The translations under genes and the position numbers were made by a program. 43,102 bases of DNA from an uncultured Prochlorococcus sp. (GTDB lineage Bacteria; Cyanobacteriota; Cyanobacteriia; PCC-6307; Cyanobiaceae): the NCBI GenBank assembly GCA_902606505.1, contig CACLGU010000009.1:1-43102 (forward strand), written 5' to 3'. A model generated the notes under the pieces. It did no database searches. It was given only the letters and a program-made list of their open reading frames with translations, and was not told the origin of the DNA. This document shows positions 36,447-43,102 of this stretch, piece by piece (within the stretch, counting starts at the first letter, position 1; the number at the start of each line of letters is the position of its first letter).

Positions 36447-36475
36447 TTGACAAAATTTTTACTTATTTCTAATTT
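36447..36475 (+). promoter_or_regulatory. Sigma-70-like promoter upstream of hemL
   Basis: A consensus -35 box TTGACA (36447-36452) is separated by 17 bases from TAATTT (36470-36475). A start near 36482 would give a leader of about 37 bases before the GTG of hemL. This is the best-matching promoter pair I found in the window. Confidence 0.5.
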
Positions 36476-36518
36476 AGAACATGACAAGATTTTTCTCAAA
36501 ACTTCATTTAGCTAAATC

Positions 36519-37820
36519 GTGACTGACATATTAAATTACACCAAATCAGAAGAAATTTTCTCTTCTGCCCAACAACTAATGCCTGGAGGAGTAAGCTCTC
36601 CAGTAAGAGCCTTTAAGTCTGTAGGAGGCCAGCCAATTGTTTTTGATAGAGTCAAAGGTCCCTTCGCTTGGGATATTGATGGAAATAGATATATTGACTA
36701 TATAGGTAGTTGGGGGCCTGCTATATGTGGACATGCCCACCCTGAAGTTATAACGGCATTACAGGAAGCAATTGAGAAAGGCACGAGCTTTGGCGCTCCA
36801 TGCGTTCTAGAGAACAAGCTTGCTGAAATGGTTATAGATGCAGTGCCTTCAGTAGAAATGGTTAGATTTGTTAACAGTGGGACTGAAGCATGTATGGCGG
36901 TTTTGAGACTTATGCGAGCATTTACTGGAAGAGATAAAGTTATTAAATTTGACGGTTGCTATCACGGTCATGCAGATATGTTTTTAGTGAAGGCAGGATC
37001 AGGTGTAGCCACTCTAGGTTTACCAGATTCTCCTGGTGTTCCGCGGACGACAACTGCTAACACACTTACTGCTCCCTACAATGACCTTGAAGCAGTAAAA
37101 AAATTATTTTCTGAAAATCCTGATGCCATTTCGGGGGTTATCCTCGAGCCTATCGTTGGTAATGCTGGATTTATTACTCCGGAACCTGGATTCTTGGAAG
37201 GATTAAGAGAATTAACAACTGAGAATGGATCCTTGTTAGTTTTTGACGAAGTAATGACTGGATTCAGAATAAGTTATGGAGGCGCACAAGCAAAGTTTGG
37301 TGTAACTCCTGATTTAACTACTCTTGGAAAAGTAATTGGTGGAGGCCTACCTGTTGGGGCATACGGAGGTAAAAAAGAAATAATGTCAATGGTAGCTCCT
37401 GCAGGACCGGTTTACCAAGCAGGCACTTTGAGCGGTAATCCACTCGCAATGACTGCTGGAATAAAAACTCTTGAATTACTCAAGCAAGATGGTACATACG
37501 ATAAACTTGATTCAATAACTTCTAGATTAATTGAAGGAATAATTCAATCTGCAGAAAACAACGGTATAGCTATTAATGGTGGAAGTGTAAGTGCTATGTT
37601 TGGTTTTTTCTTATGTGATGGGCCAGTTAGAAACTTTAATGAAGCCAAAACAAATGATGCCGAACTTTTTGGTAAGTTGCATAGAGAAATGCTCCGAAGA
37701 GGAATTTACTTAGCTCCAAGTCCTTTCGAAGCCGGTTTCACATCACTAGCTCATAGCGAAGAAGAAATTGATAAAACTATCGAGGCTTTTGACGAATGTT
37801 TCAATGCGATAAAAAAATAA
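36519..37820 (+). CDS. hemL: Glutamate-1-semialdehyde 2,1-aminomutase
   Basis: PLP enzyme making 5-aminolevulinate from glutamate-1-semialdehyde, the last step of the C5 pathway feeding chlorophyll and haem. The 433 residues include [63 protein letters not shown] and the PLP-lysine segment [17 protein letters not shown]. The start is GTG, giving [11 protein letters not shown], which fits the family N terminus. A promoter-like pair lies 44-72 bases upstream. hemC in the same window acts two steps later. Confidence 0.97.
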   Translation: MTDILNYTKSEEIFSSAQQLMPGGVSSPVRAFKSVGGQPIVFDRVKGPFAWDIDGNRYIDYIGSWGPAICGHAHPEVITALQEAIEKGTSFGAPCVLENKLAEMVIDAVPSVEMVRFVNSGTEACMAVLRLMRAFTGRDKVIKFDGCYHGHADMFLVKAGSGVATLGLPDSPGVPRTTTANTLTAPYNDLEAVKKLFSENPDAISGVILEPIVGNAGFITPEPGFLEGLRELTTENGSLLVFDEVMTGFRISYGGAQAKFGVTPDLTTLGKVIGGGLPVGAYGGKKEIMSMVAPAGPVYQAGTLSGNPLAMTAGIKTLELLKQDGTYDKLDSITSRLIEGIIQSAENNGIAINGGSVSAMFGFFLCDGPVRNFNEAKTNDAELFGKLHREMLRRGIYLAPSPFEAGFTSLAHSEEEIDKTIEAFDECFNAIKK

Positions 37821-37859
37821 TCATTTACTCATCTTTCTTAAAGAAAAATAAATAAATGA
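37821..37859. terminator. Possible hairpin between convergent hemL and SPFH genes
   Basis: Inverted repeat TCATTTA (37821-37827) / TAAATGA (37853-37859) with an inner CTTTCTTAAAGAAA element, directly after the hemL stop. AT-rich and without a clean T-run, so only a tentative terminator. Confidence 0.25.
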
Positions 37860-37891
37860 TTAAACCTTATAGAAAGATTATTTTTAAATAA

Positions 37892-38695
37892 TTATCTCCT
37901 ACCACCAACTATTACTGGGGGGCTACCTCCTTCTGAACCTGGCAGGCCAGGAACAACTTGTGTACTACCATCCCATTTGTCGAGGAATAATTTGAAAAGG
38001 ACCTGATCGTCGAGACTTCTATTTAATGTCTCATACCTAAGAGCTTCTTGCTCAGCAATTTCAACTTCAGTCTTTGCTCTTAGTAATTGCTGACCGGCTA
38101 TTTGCTTTTGTTCAATGGCAGCTCTATATTCTTCAGCAATCTCTAATCCAGTAAGATCTAAACTTTTAACATCTACATAATCGAAGGAGTTCAGTTCTTG
38201 TGCAACAGTATCACCTACTTTTTCTGAAATTACTGCGAATTCAGTAGCAATTGTTTCTAGCTCATATTGAGAAAAGACTGATTTTAAAGCTTTAAGCAAA
38301 GATGGCTGAACAATTTTCTGATAAACATCGCTATTTCTACTTGCAATTGTTGCGAATATTCTTCCCGCTTCGTTAGGTTTTACTGAATATTTAACAGTAG
38401 CTGTAGCCCTAATAACTTGCAGATCCTTAGTTAATGTTTCAAATTTTTCAGGTTGAACTTGGGTTTTTATATCAAATGGATAAACAGACTGAACGAATGG
38501 AAGTTTAAAGTTTAAACCAGCTCTCCTAGAGGGACCGCTTACTTTCCCAAGAGTAGTAACAACTGCAACTTGTCCAGAAGGAACAACAAAGAGAGCTTGG
38601 GTGAGCAAGAGAAAGCCAGTAAAAGACAATACAATCAATAAAGTGGCCGTCCCACCAGGACCTGTTGGCGTAACATTTTTAAAAGATGTTGACAT
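37892..38695 (-). CDS. SPFH/Band 7 (prohibitin-like) membrane protein
   Basis: A 267-residue prohibitin-type protein. The N-terminal hydrophobic anchor (about 19-38) is followed by VPSGQVAVVTTLGKVSG, RAGLNFKLPFVQSVYPFDIKTQ, and the band 7 core with TKDLQVIRATATVKYSV, then a coiled-coil segment rich in Glu, Gln and Ala (about 190-225), and a Gly/Pro-rich tail. Such proteins form large membrane-bound rings that modulate FtsH-like proteases; direct partner genes are not here. It is separate from its neighbours by AT-rich gaps of 71 and 112 bases. Confidence 0.92.
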   Translation of the reverse strand: MSTSFKNVTPTGPGGTATLLIVLSFTGFLLLTQALFVVPSGQVAVVTTLGKVSGPSRRAGLNFKLPFVQSVYPFDIKTQVQPEKFETLTKDLQVIRATATVKYSVKPNEAGRIFATIASRNSDVYQKIVQPSLLKALKSVFSQYELETIATEFAVISEKVGDTVAQELNSFDYVDVKSLDLTGLEIAEEYRAAIEQKQIAGQQLLRAKTEVEIAEQEALRYETLNRSLDDQVLFKLFLDKWDGSTQVVPGLPGSEGGSPPVIVGGRR

Positions 38696-38807
38696 TAATT
38701 TTTTTCTTTTAATTAATCATATTTAAATAGACTAATTAGTGCATTAATAAGCTATTTAATTAAAATATTTTTTTAATAATTGTAAATTTAAATATAGATA
38801 TTATTTA

Positions 38808-39014
38808 TTAAATATTTGATTTAAATTCTTGCAAAAGTTCTAAATAAAGTTCCTCATCTATCTCCCTAATGTCATATTCAGAAGGTAAAACACCATGCTT
38901 ATGCTCATGAACCGCCATCCAACAAAATTTTTCTATTTCTTTTTTTGAAAAACGAGGATATTCTTTTACTTTTTTAATCAATGTTTTAATGAGAGATTGT
39001 GAATAATCTGCCAT
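38808..39014 (-). CDS. Small conserved-looking hypothetical protein
   Basis: Sixty-eight residues, not recognised. Charged, soluble, helical: SLIKTLIKKVKEYPRFSKKEIEKF-type helix, a central CWMAVHEHKHGVLPSEYDI segment with two His and one Cys that could bind metal, and a Glu/Leu-rich C-terminal helix. The ATG is 25 bases downstream of the YajQ stop on the same strand, so it may share the yajQ message. Its composition is coding-like. Function unknown. Confidence 0.7.
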   Translation of the reverse strand: MADYSQSLIKTLIKKVKEYPRFSKKEIEKFCWMAVHEHKHGVLPSEYDIREIDEELYLELLQEFKSNI

Positions 39015-39039
39015 ATTTAAAAATAAACTTCTGCATATT

Positions 39040-39537
39040 TTATCTAAAGTTATTAGCTTTTAGAGGAATATTCAAAGACTCTTCCAACTGACTAACAAGC
39101 TTAATTGCCATTTGAAGATCATTCTTGCTCTTACTAGCAACTCTGAGTGTTTCTCCATTGATGCTGACATTAATTTTTTTTATTTGGTCTCTAATATTTT
39201 TACTGATTTTTTTTGCAATTTCTTGTTTAATCCCTTGCTTTAATAAAATTGTCTGTTTTAAACTATTACCACTAACCATCTTAATTTCACCGTAGTCAAA
39301 TATTTTTAAAGATAAGTTTCTTTTTATTGCCTTTTGTCTAATTATGTCATTAACAGCATTTAAGGTTAGCTCACTATTGGTGATTATAAAAATATTTTCT
39401 TTATCTAATTCAACTGAAGTATCAGTGCCCTTCAGATCATAACGCTGAGAAATTTCTCTTTTTACTTGATCCAAAGTGTTAACTAATTCCTGTCTATCAA
39501 AATCAGAAACTACGTCAAATGAAAAACTTTCTGCCAT
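39040..39537 (-). CDS. YajQ family nucleotide-binding protein
   Basis: A 165-residue member of UPF0234. Two ferredoxin-like domains are apparent: SFDVVSDFDRQELVNTLDQV and EISQRYDLKGTDTSVEL at the start, and RDQIKKINVSINGETLRVAS with KNDLQMAIKLV at the end, all family hallmarks. Some members bind cyclic di-GMP and act as transcription cofactors in proteobacteria; whether this holds in a picocyanobacterium is unknown. It is followed by the 68-residue gene. Confidence 0.93.
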   Translation of the reverse strand: MAESFSFDVVSDFDRQELVNTLDQVKREISQRYDLKGTDTSVELDKENIFIITNSELTLNAVNDIIRQKAIKRNLSLKIFDYGEIKMVSGNSLKQTILLKQGIKQEIAKKISKNIRDQIKKINVSINGETLRVASKSKNDLQMAIKLVSQLEESLNIPLKANNFR

Positions 39538-39603
39538 AGTAAATTATTAAACGCTAAATATTTTTAGCATAAATCAACTTTTAATAAGGGGAAATGGATT
39601 AAT

Positions 39604-40116
39604 TTAATCAAAAAATAACAAACTAACCATTTTCCCCATTTCTTCCGCACATCTACAACTATTTAGCAAAGTTTCACTATCGTGAAAGGCAAAACATATT
39701 AATTGGTCGCACCTAGTAATAATTTCTTGATTACAAAGACTACTTGCAAGTGGCAAAGGTAATTCATCATTTTCACTTTTTTCTACCAAATGCATAACCC
39801 TCTCAAGTTGATCCTTTATTTCGGGTAATTGTCTATCGAGACTTTGTGGTAATAAAACAGTTAATAATGATGGATTAATATCTAAGACAGCTCTAATAAC
39901 AGCTGCATTGACCCCTTGAGATCCAGAAGTAAGGATATTATGCCCTTCCTCTGCTAACGACCTTGCTATTAACTCAATTAAGTGGATATCTACAACCGGT
40001 ACGTGTCTACTACCTAAAAAAGCAATTCTTCTTTTGCCATTATCTTGAAGTTTTGCAAGTTCTTGAGCTAAGGCATCAACGCCTGCAGTGGCTGGGAGAT
40101 CTAAAGAGCGACTCAA
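39604..40116 (-). CDS. DprA-like Rossmann-fold protein
   Basis: A 170-residue protein related to the nucleotide-binding core of DprA/Smf. Core features: AFLGSR (35-37 for GSR) and ILTSGSQGVNAAVIRAVL (63-80), which parallels the SGxAxGID segment, though the usual GID is replaced by GVN. SAM and DML1-type domains of full DprA are missing, so it is a minimal version. A natural-transformation role is not supported by any competence gene nearby. The start is TTG. It lies 25 bases after the BioD/DRTGG gene, probably cotranscribed. Confidence 0.75.
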   Translation of the reverse strand: MSRSLDLPATAGVDALAQELAKLQDNGKRRIAFLGSRHVPVVDIHLIELIARSLAEEGHNILTSGSQGVNAAVIRAVLDINPSLLTVLLPQSLDRQLPEIKDQLERVMHLVEKSENDELPLPLASSLCNQEIITRCDQLICFAFHDSETLLNSCRCAEEMGKMVSLLFFD

Positions 40117-40141
40117 AATAATAAAGTTCCTATATTTGAAA

Positions 40142-41251
40142 TTAGCATTTATCTGAAAAATTGCAGGGAAAATCTATCTTTTCGAGAATTCTTTTTAGAT
40201 TTACATGCTCTTGAACTAATTGAATAGCATAAGAAGCTTTAATTGATTCATGTATTCTGACATGACCAAAAGCTTGTTCAATAATTTCTACGGAGGAAAG
40301 AGTATCTAATTCTACCTTTAAAATTGGTACCTCCAATTCCTCTGCTCTATGAATCAATTGTGACAAAGGGTCTCCTAAACCAGTTAAAATTAGGCATTGA
40401 GTGGAGGCCTCCAAAGCGGCAAGTTGGATATCAGTTCTATCAGCCCCAGTAACTACTGCCATATTTCGTCTTCTTCTAAAAAATTCCATTGCAGAATTCA
40501 CCCCCATTGCACCAATACTTAATGTTTCAACAAGTAATTGATCTTTTTCAGGGCAACAAATTACTTGGGCATTTAGTCTTCTTACTAGCTCACCCACGGT
40601 TACACTTCTAAGAAGTGGTGATTTAGGCATAACCCCAAACACTTCAATATCCAGAGCTTTAAGAGAAGGTATTATTTCATTTTTAACTTTTTTGACTTCT
40701 TGCGGCAAAACTCCATTCAATACAACCCCAGCCAATTTCTCACCTAATTGTTTTTTTGCATCAAGTAATGCATCCACACTTTTACAATCTTCCCATAAAT
40801 TCACAATTAAAACTTTCGCATCTAAATCCTTAGCTAGTTGTGGGAGACTTAAACCATAAACCATACCTTCATGAAGACTTCCAGCTGCCTCTAAAATATT
40901 CAGACCTTCAAAATCATCATTAACCAATCCTTCAATTTGATCAAAACCTTTTCCAGGGAGTAAATCTTTATTGAAGATTCTTTTTTCAGCTGATATATTG
41001 TCCAATAATCCTACTGAAGAAATTAGATTCTCCTCATCGATATTTAATGTAGATCCAATAAACTTAACATCGTCATCTATTAACCCTTCATAAGACATTG
41101 AAGGAAGATTAGTAAGCTCAATACATGTTGCTAGAGGTTTTCCTATGCGTACTTTTTTTTTATTCTGTAAAAGTTTTTTTGCTATCCCAAGAACCATTGC
41201 AGACTTACCACTAAATGGCTCACATGAACCAATTAATAATATATCGCTCAT
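40142..41251 (-). CDS. BioD-like P-loop plus DRTGG domain protein (Pta N-terminal-like)
   Basis: A 369-residue protein resembling the N-terminal regulatory part of long phosphotransacetylases, without the catalytic Pta domain. The P-loop ATPase domain starts SCEPFSGKSAMVLG (about 8-22), has ILEAAGSLHEGMVYGL and a GVVLNGV segment, and is followed by a DRTGG domain (about 215-330) with VVTGADRTDIQLAAL, where DRTD replaces DRTGG. Function in free-standing form is not established. It leads the two-gene unit with the DprA-like gene and is divergent from an SDR gene across a region with a strong palindrome. Confidence 0.85.
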   Translation of the reverse strand: MSDILLIGSCEPFSGKSAMVLGIAKKLLQNKKKVRIGKPLATCIELTNLPSMSYEGLIDDDVKFIGSTLNIDEENLISSVGLLDNISAEKRIFNKDLLPGKGFDQIEGLVNDDFEGLNILEAAGSLHEGMVYGLSLPQLAKDLDAKVLIVNLWEDCKSVDALLDAKKQLGEKLAGVVLNGVLPQEVKKVKNEIIPSLKALDIEVFGVMPKSPLLRSVTVGELVRRLNAQVICCPEKDQLLVETLSIGAMGVNSAMEFFRRRRNMAVVTGADRTDIQLAALEASTQCLILTGLGDPLSQLIHRAEELEVPILKVELDTLSSVEIIEQAFGHVRIHESIKASYAIQLVQEHVNLKRILEKIDFPCNFSDKC

Positions 41252-41310
41252 AATAAGTAAAATTATTTATCAATAGGTTTAAGATAATATTTTTTTCAGA
41301 ACTAAACAAA

Positions 41311-41345
41311 TATTTATTTATTTGTTTTAATCAAATAAATAAATA
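41311..41345. repeat. Fourteen-base perfect inverted repeat in a divergent intergenic region
   Basis: Left arm 41311-41324, seven-base loop, right arm 41332-41345, built of ATTT/AAAT units ending in a G-C pair at the loop. It lies between two divergent starts (41251 and 41406), so it cannot be a simple terminator of either gene; an operator or tetranucleotide slippage product is possible. Confidence 0.7.
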
Positions 41346-41405
41346 AATAATCTTTTTTTGGTAAATTTATTTTAATTATTTGGCATCTCATAAAAATCAA
41401 GCAAA

Positions 41406-42122
41406 ATGATAAATTCAACCAAAAGCGAAAAAACTGTAGGGATTACTGGAGCCTCAGGTGCGCTAGGGAAAGAATTAACAAAGTTGTTTCGTCAAAAAGG
41501 ATATAAAGTGATTGGATTTACTCATAGTAAAACTAATTATGAAATAAATCTTGAATCTCCGAATAAATGGATTAAGTGGGAATGTGGGGAAGAGTCATCA
41601 TTAAAAAAACAATTAGAAAAGATAGACATATTAATTTTGAACCATGGTATCTATGATTTGAGTAGAGAAAATTCCAATTATGAAAAATCAATAGAAATAA
41701 ATGCATTAAGCAAATTCAAATTATTAAATATATTCGAAGATATTGCTTTAACTAATGATTCTCTAACAAAAAAAGAGATTTGGATAAACACATCTGAAGC
41801 AGAAATTTTGCCAGCACTAAATCCTTCATATGAGATTAGTAAATCCTTAATTGGTCAATTAGTTTCTTTCAAAAAAAATCTTCAGGATAAAAATACAAAG
41901 AAAAAATTAATAATTAAAAAAATCATCTTAGGACCTTTTAAATCAAAACTAAATCCTATCGGAATAATGACTCCCAAATTTGTTTCAAAAAAAATTTATC
42001 ATTTAGCTAATTCAAAAAAATACCTAATAATAATTAGTCCAAACCCTATAACCTTCTTACTTTTCCCATTGAAAGAATTATTTAATTTTTTGTATTGCCA
42101 AATTATCTATAAGTACAAATAA
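41406..42122 (+). CDS. Short-chain dehydrogenase/reductase family protein
   Basis: A 238-residue SDR. NAD(P)-binding motif GITGASGALG at 12-21, NHG at 79-81 (LILNHGIYD), catalytic Ser130 (INTSEAE), and YEISK with Tyr142 and Lys146. The C terminus is unusually hydrophobic and basic (ITFLLFPLKELFNFLY), suggesting membrane association. It is more divergent than typical FabG. Some cyanobacteria carry a similar SDR next to or fused with a sterol-desaturase-like domain, but none is visible here. Substrate unknown. Converges with map, six bases between stops. Confidence 0.85.
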   Translation: MINSTKSEKTVGITGASGALGKELTKLFRQKGYKVIGFTHSKTNYEINLESPNKWIKWECGEESSLKKQLEKIDILILNHGIYDLSRENSNYEKSIEINALSKFKLLNIFEDIALTNDSLTKKEIWINTSEAEILPALNPSYEISKSLIGQLVSFKKNLQDKNTKKKLIIKKIILGPFKSKLNPIGIMTPKFVSKKIYHLANSKKYLIIISPNPITFLLFPLKELFNFLYCQIIYKYK

Positions 42123-42128
42123 TAGTTT

Positions 42129-42968
42129 TTAGAAGTCTCTATCTGTCAATATTTCAATACCATCTTTCAAGACAACTATTGTATGCTCCCATTGGGCCGA
42201 CAATTTTCCATCTTTCGTAATTACGGTCCATCTATCATTTAATGTTTTGCAAAATTTAGTCCCTTCGTTAACAATAGGTTCCACAGCTAATGTCATTCCT
42301 TCACGAAGGACGACGTTAGGCAATTCTTTGGTTCGAAAATTAAATACCGATGGTTCTTCATGAAGATTTCTGCCTACTCCATGACCTGTATAGTCTTCCA
42401 CAACACTAAAACCATTTTTTAAAACAATATCCTCAATTTCCCCTGCCACATCTAGAAGTGTATTCCCTGCTTTAATTTTTGAGAGCCCTGCATACAATGC
42501 TTTATAGGCTACATCACTAAGATTTTGAGCCTTTGGACTAACTTCTCCCACACAAATTGATATGCAACTATCTCCATGGAAGCCATCTAAATATGCTCCG
42601 GTATCAATTTTAACTAAGTCACCATTTTTAATTATTTTATTTTTATTTGGTATTCCATGAACAACCTCATTATTAATACTAGAACAAATGCTAGAGGGAA
42701 AACCATGGTAGCCTTTAAAACTTGGCACGGCTCCGAAACTTTTTATCCTTTTTTCTGCGAAATCATCTAAATCTTTTGTGCTCATTCCAGGTTTAATTAA
42801 TTCATTAATTTCCTTCAAAACAGTTGCAACAATCCTGCTAGATTTTTTCATTAGATTTATTTCACGAGAAGATTTTATTTCAATTCCTCTTCTTCTCTGA
42901 ATAAAAGGAACTTGATCATTAGCCTTGGAATTATTTTTATTTAACAAAAGATCTGCAAAATGTCTCAT
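42129..42968 (-). CDS. map: Methionine aminopeptidase type I
   Basis: Removes initiator Met from nascent proteins. The 279-residue protein has [28 protein letters not shown], the metal ligands Asp ([10 protein letters not shown]), Asp (FHGDSC), His ([12 protein letters not shown]), Glu (AVEPIV) and Glu (WEHTIVV), and all are present. About 28 extra residues precede the core, with a basic stretch ([12 protein letters not shown]) of a kind seen in some cyanobacterial forms. The ATG at 42968 is clear. It is divergent from the partial gene at the right edge. Confidence 0.96.
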   Translation of the reverse strand: MRHFADLLLNKNNSKANDQVPFIQRRRGIEIKSSREINLMKKSSRIVATVLKEINELIKPGMSTKDLDDFAEKRIKSFGAVPSFKGYHGFPSSICSSINNEVVHGIPNKNKIIKNGDLVKIDTGAYLDGFHGDSCISICVGEVSPKAQNLSDVAYKALYAGLSKIKAGNTLLDVAGEIEDIVLKNGFSVVEDYTGHGVGRNLHEEPSVFNFRTKELPNVVLREGMTLAVEPIVNEGTKFCKTLNDRWTVITKDGKLSAQWEHTIVVLKDGIEILTDRDF

Positions 42969-43063
42969 TGGAATAAATAATAGAAGTAGGTAAATATCTT
43001 CAAAATAGCCATTATAGACTTGGCTATCTTAAATCTATCAATAACAATTGGAAAGAAACAAAA

Positions 43064-43102
43064 ATGAAAACTTTAATTAATTCTAGGCAATTTCATAAGG
43101 CT
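43064..43102 (+). CDS. Start of an unidentified gene, cut by the right edge
   Basis: Thirteen open codons from ATG at 43064 (MKTLINSRQFHKA) reach the window end, divergent from map by 95 bases. Orientation and spacing fit a real gene start, but nothing can be said of the product. Confidence 0.4.
   Translation, partial: MKTLINSRQFHKA

Noticed and set aside
39604..40116. Competence or natural-transformation locus on account of the DprA-like gene
   Set aside because: Only the Rossmann core is present and no com or pil genes accompany it.

Overview
The window looks like core chromosome of a high-light-adapted Prochlorococcus (marine picocyanobacterium). The evidence is a strongly AT-rich composition, very short intergenic gaps, frequent TTG starts, and a gene set of cyanobacterial type: psb27, hemL and hemC, a group-1-like sigma factor without a normal region 1.1, DUF2854 and DUF3153 proteins, a cobalt-corrinoid adenosyltransferase and a FutB-type iron permease. 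I am confident of the genus; the clade and strain are guesses. No rRNA, tRNA, CRISPR array or insertion sequence was recognised. The only mobile-type gene is an isolated tyrosine recombinase cut by the left edge.

Layout. 1-4 kb (+): recombinase fragment, cobO, then pyrH-frr and a geranylgeranyl-reductase-like flavoprotein. 4-8.7 kb (-): transaldolase, ftsI with a small FtsL-like membrane protein translationally coupled upstream, and a CPBP/CAAX-type membrane protease. 8.8-12.5 kb: a two-domain phosphoglycerate-mutase-family phosphatase (+), then a minus-strand run of a small membrane protein, a divergent pyrophosphatase, an ArsC/Spx-like protein and lepB, preceded by a small putative HTH protein. 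12.7-17.4 kb (+): proS, psb27, purA, a PfkB-family kinase. 17.4-21.7 kb: cutA and cobK (-), ssb (+), a tiny ORF (-), then DUF2854, argB and a helical-repeat/DUF3153 fusion (+). 21.7-28.7 kb: priA (-), a 323-base divergent control region, sigA and hemC (+), a canonical pyrophosphatase and an M32 carboxypeptidase (-). 28.8-32.2 kb (+): a YjbQ family protein, a pterin dehydratase, a G3E GTPase with a histidine minisatellite, and an iron permease. 32.2-35.4 kb (-): a four-gene run of an exported protein, an unknown, LarC and a UPF0104 membrane protein. 35.4-43.1 kb: xthA and hemL (+), SPFH protein, a small ORF, YajQ, a DprA-like protein and a BioD/DRTGG protein (-), an SDR (+), map (-) and the first codons of a further + strand gene.

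Functionally these are mostly housekeeping genes: nucleotide synthesis (pyrH, purA), translation (frr, proS, map), tetrapyrrole and corrinoid synthesis (hemL, hemC, cobO, cobK), replication and repair (priA, ssb, xthA), division (ftsI and its partner), secretion (lepB) and metal handling (iron permease, G3E GTPase, cutA, LarC). I found no clearly new multi-gene system. The most useful leads are the FtsL candidate, the pair of family I pyrophosphatases of which one lacks a catalytic aspartate, the LarC operon without other lar genes in view, the internal-lipobox fusion protein, and a possible leader RNA or attenuator ahead of sigA.
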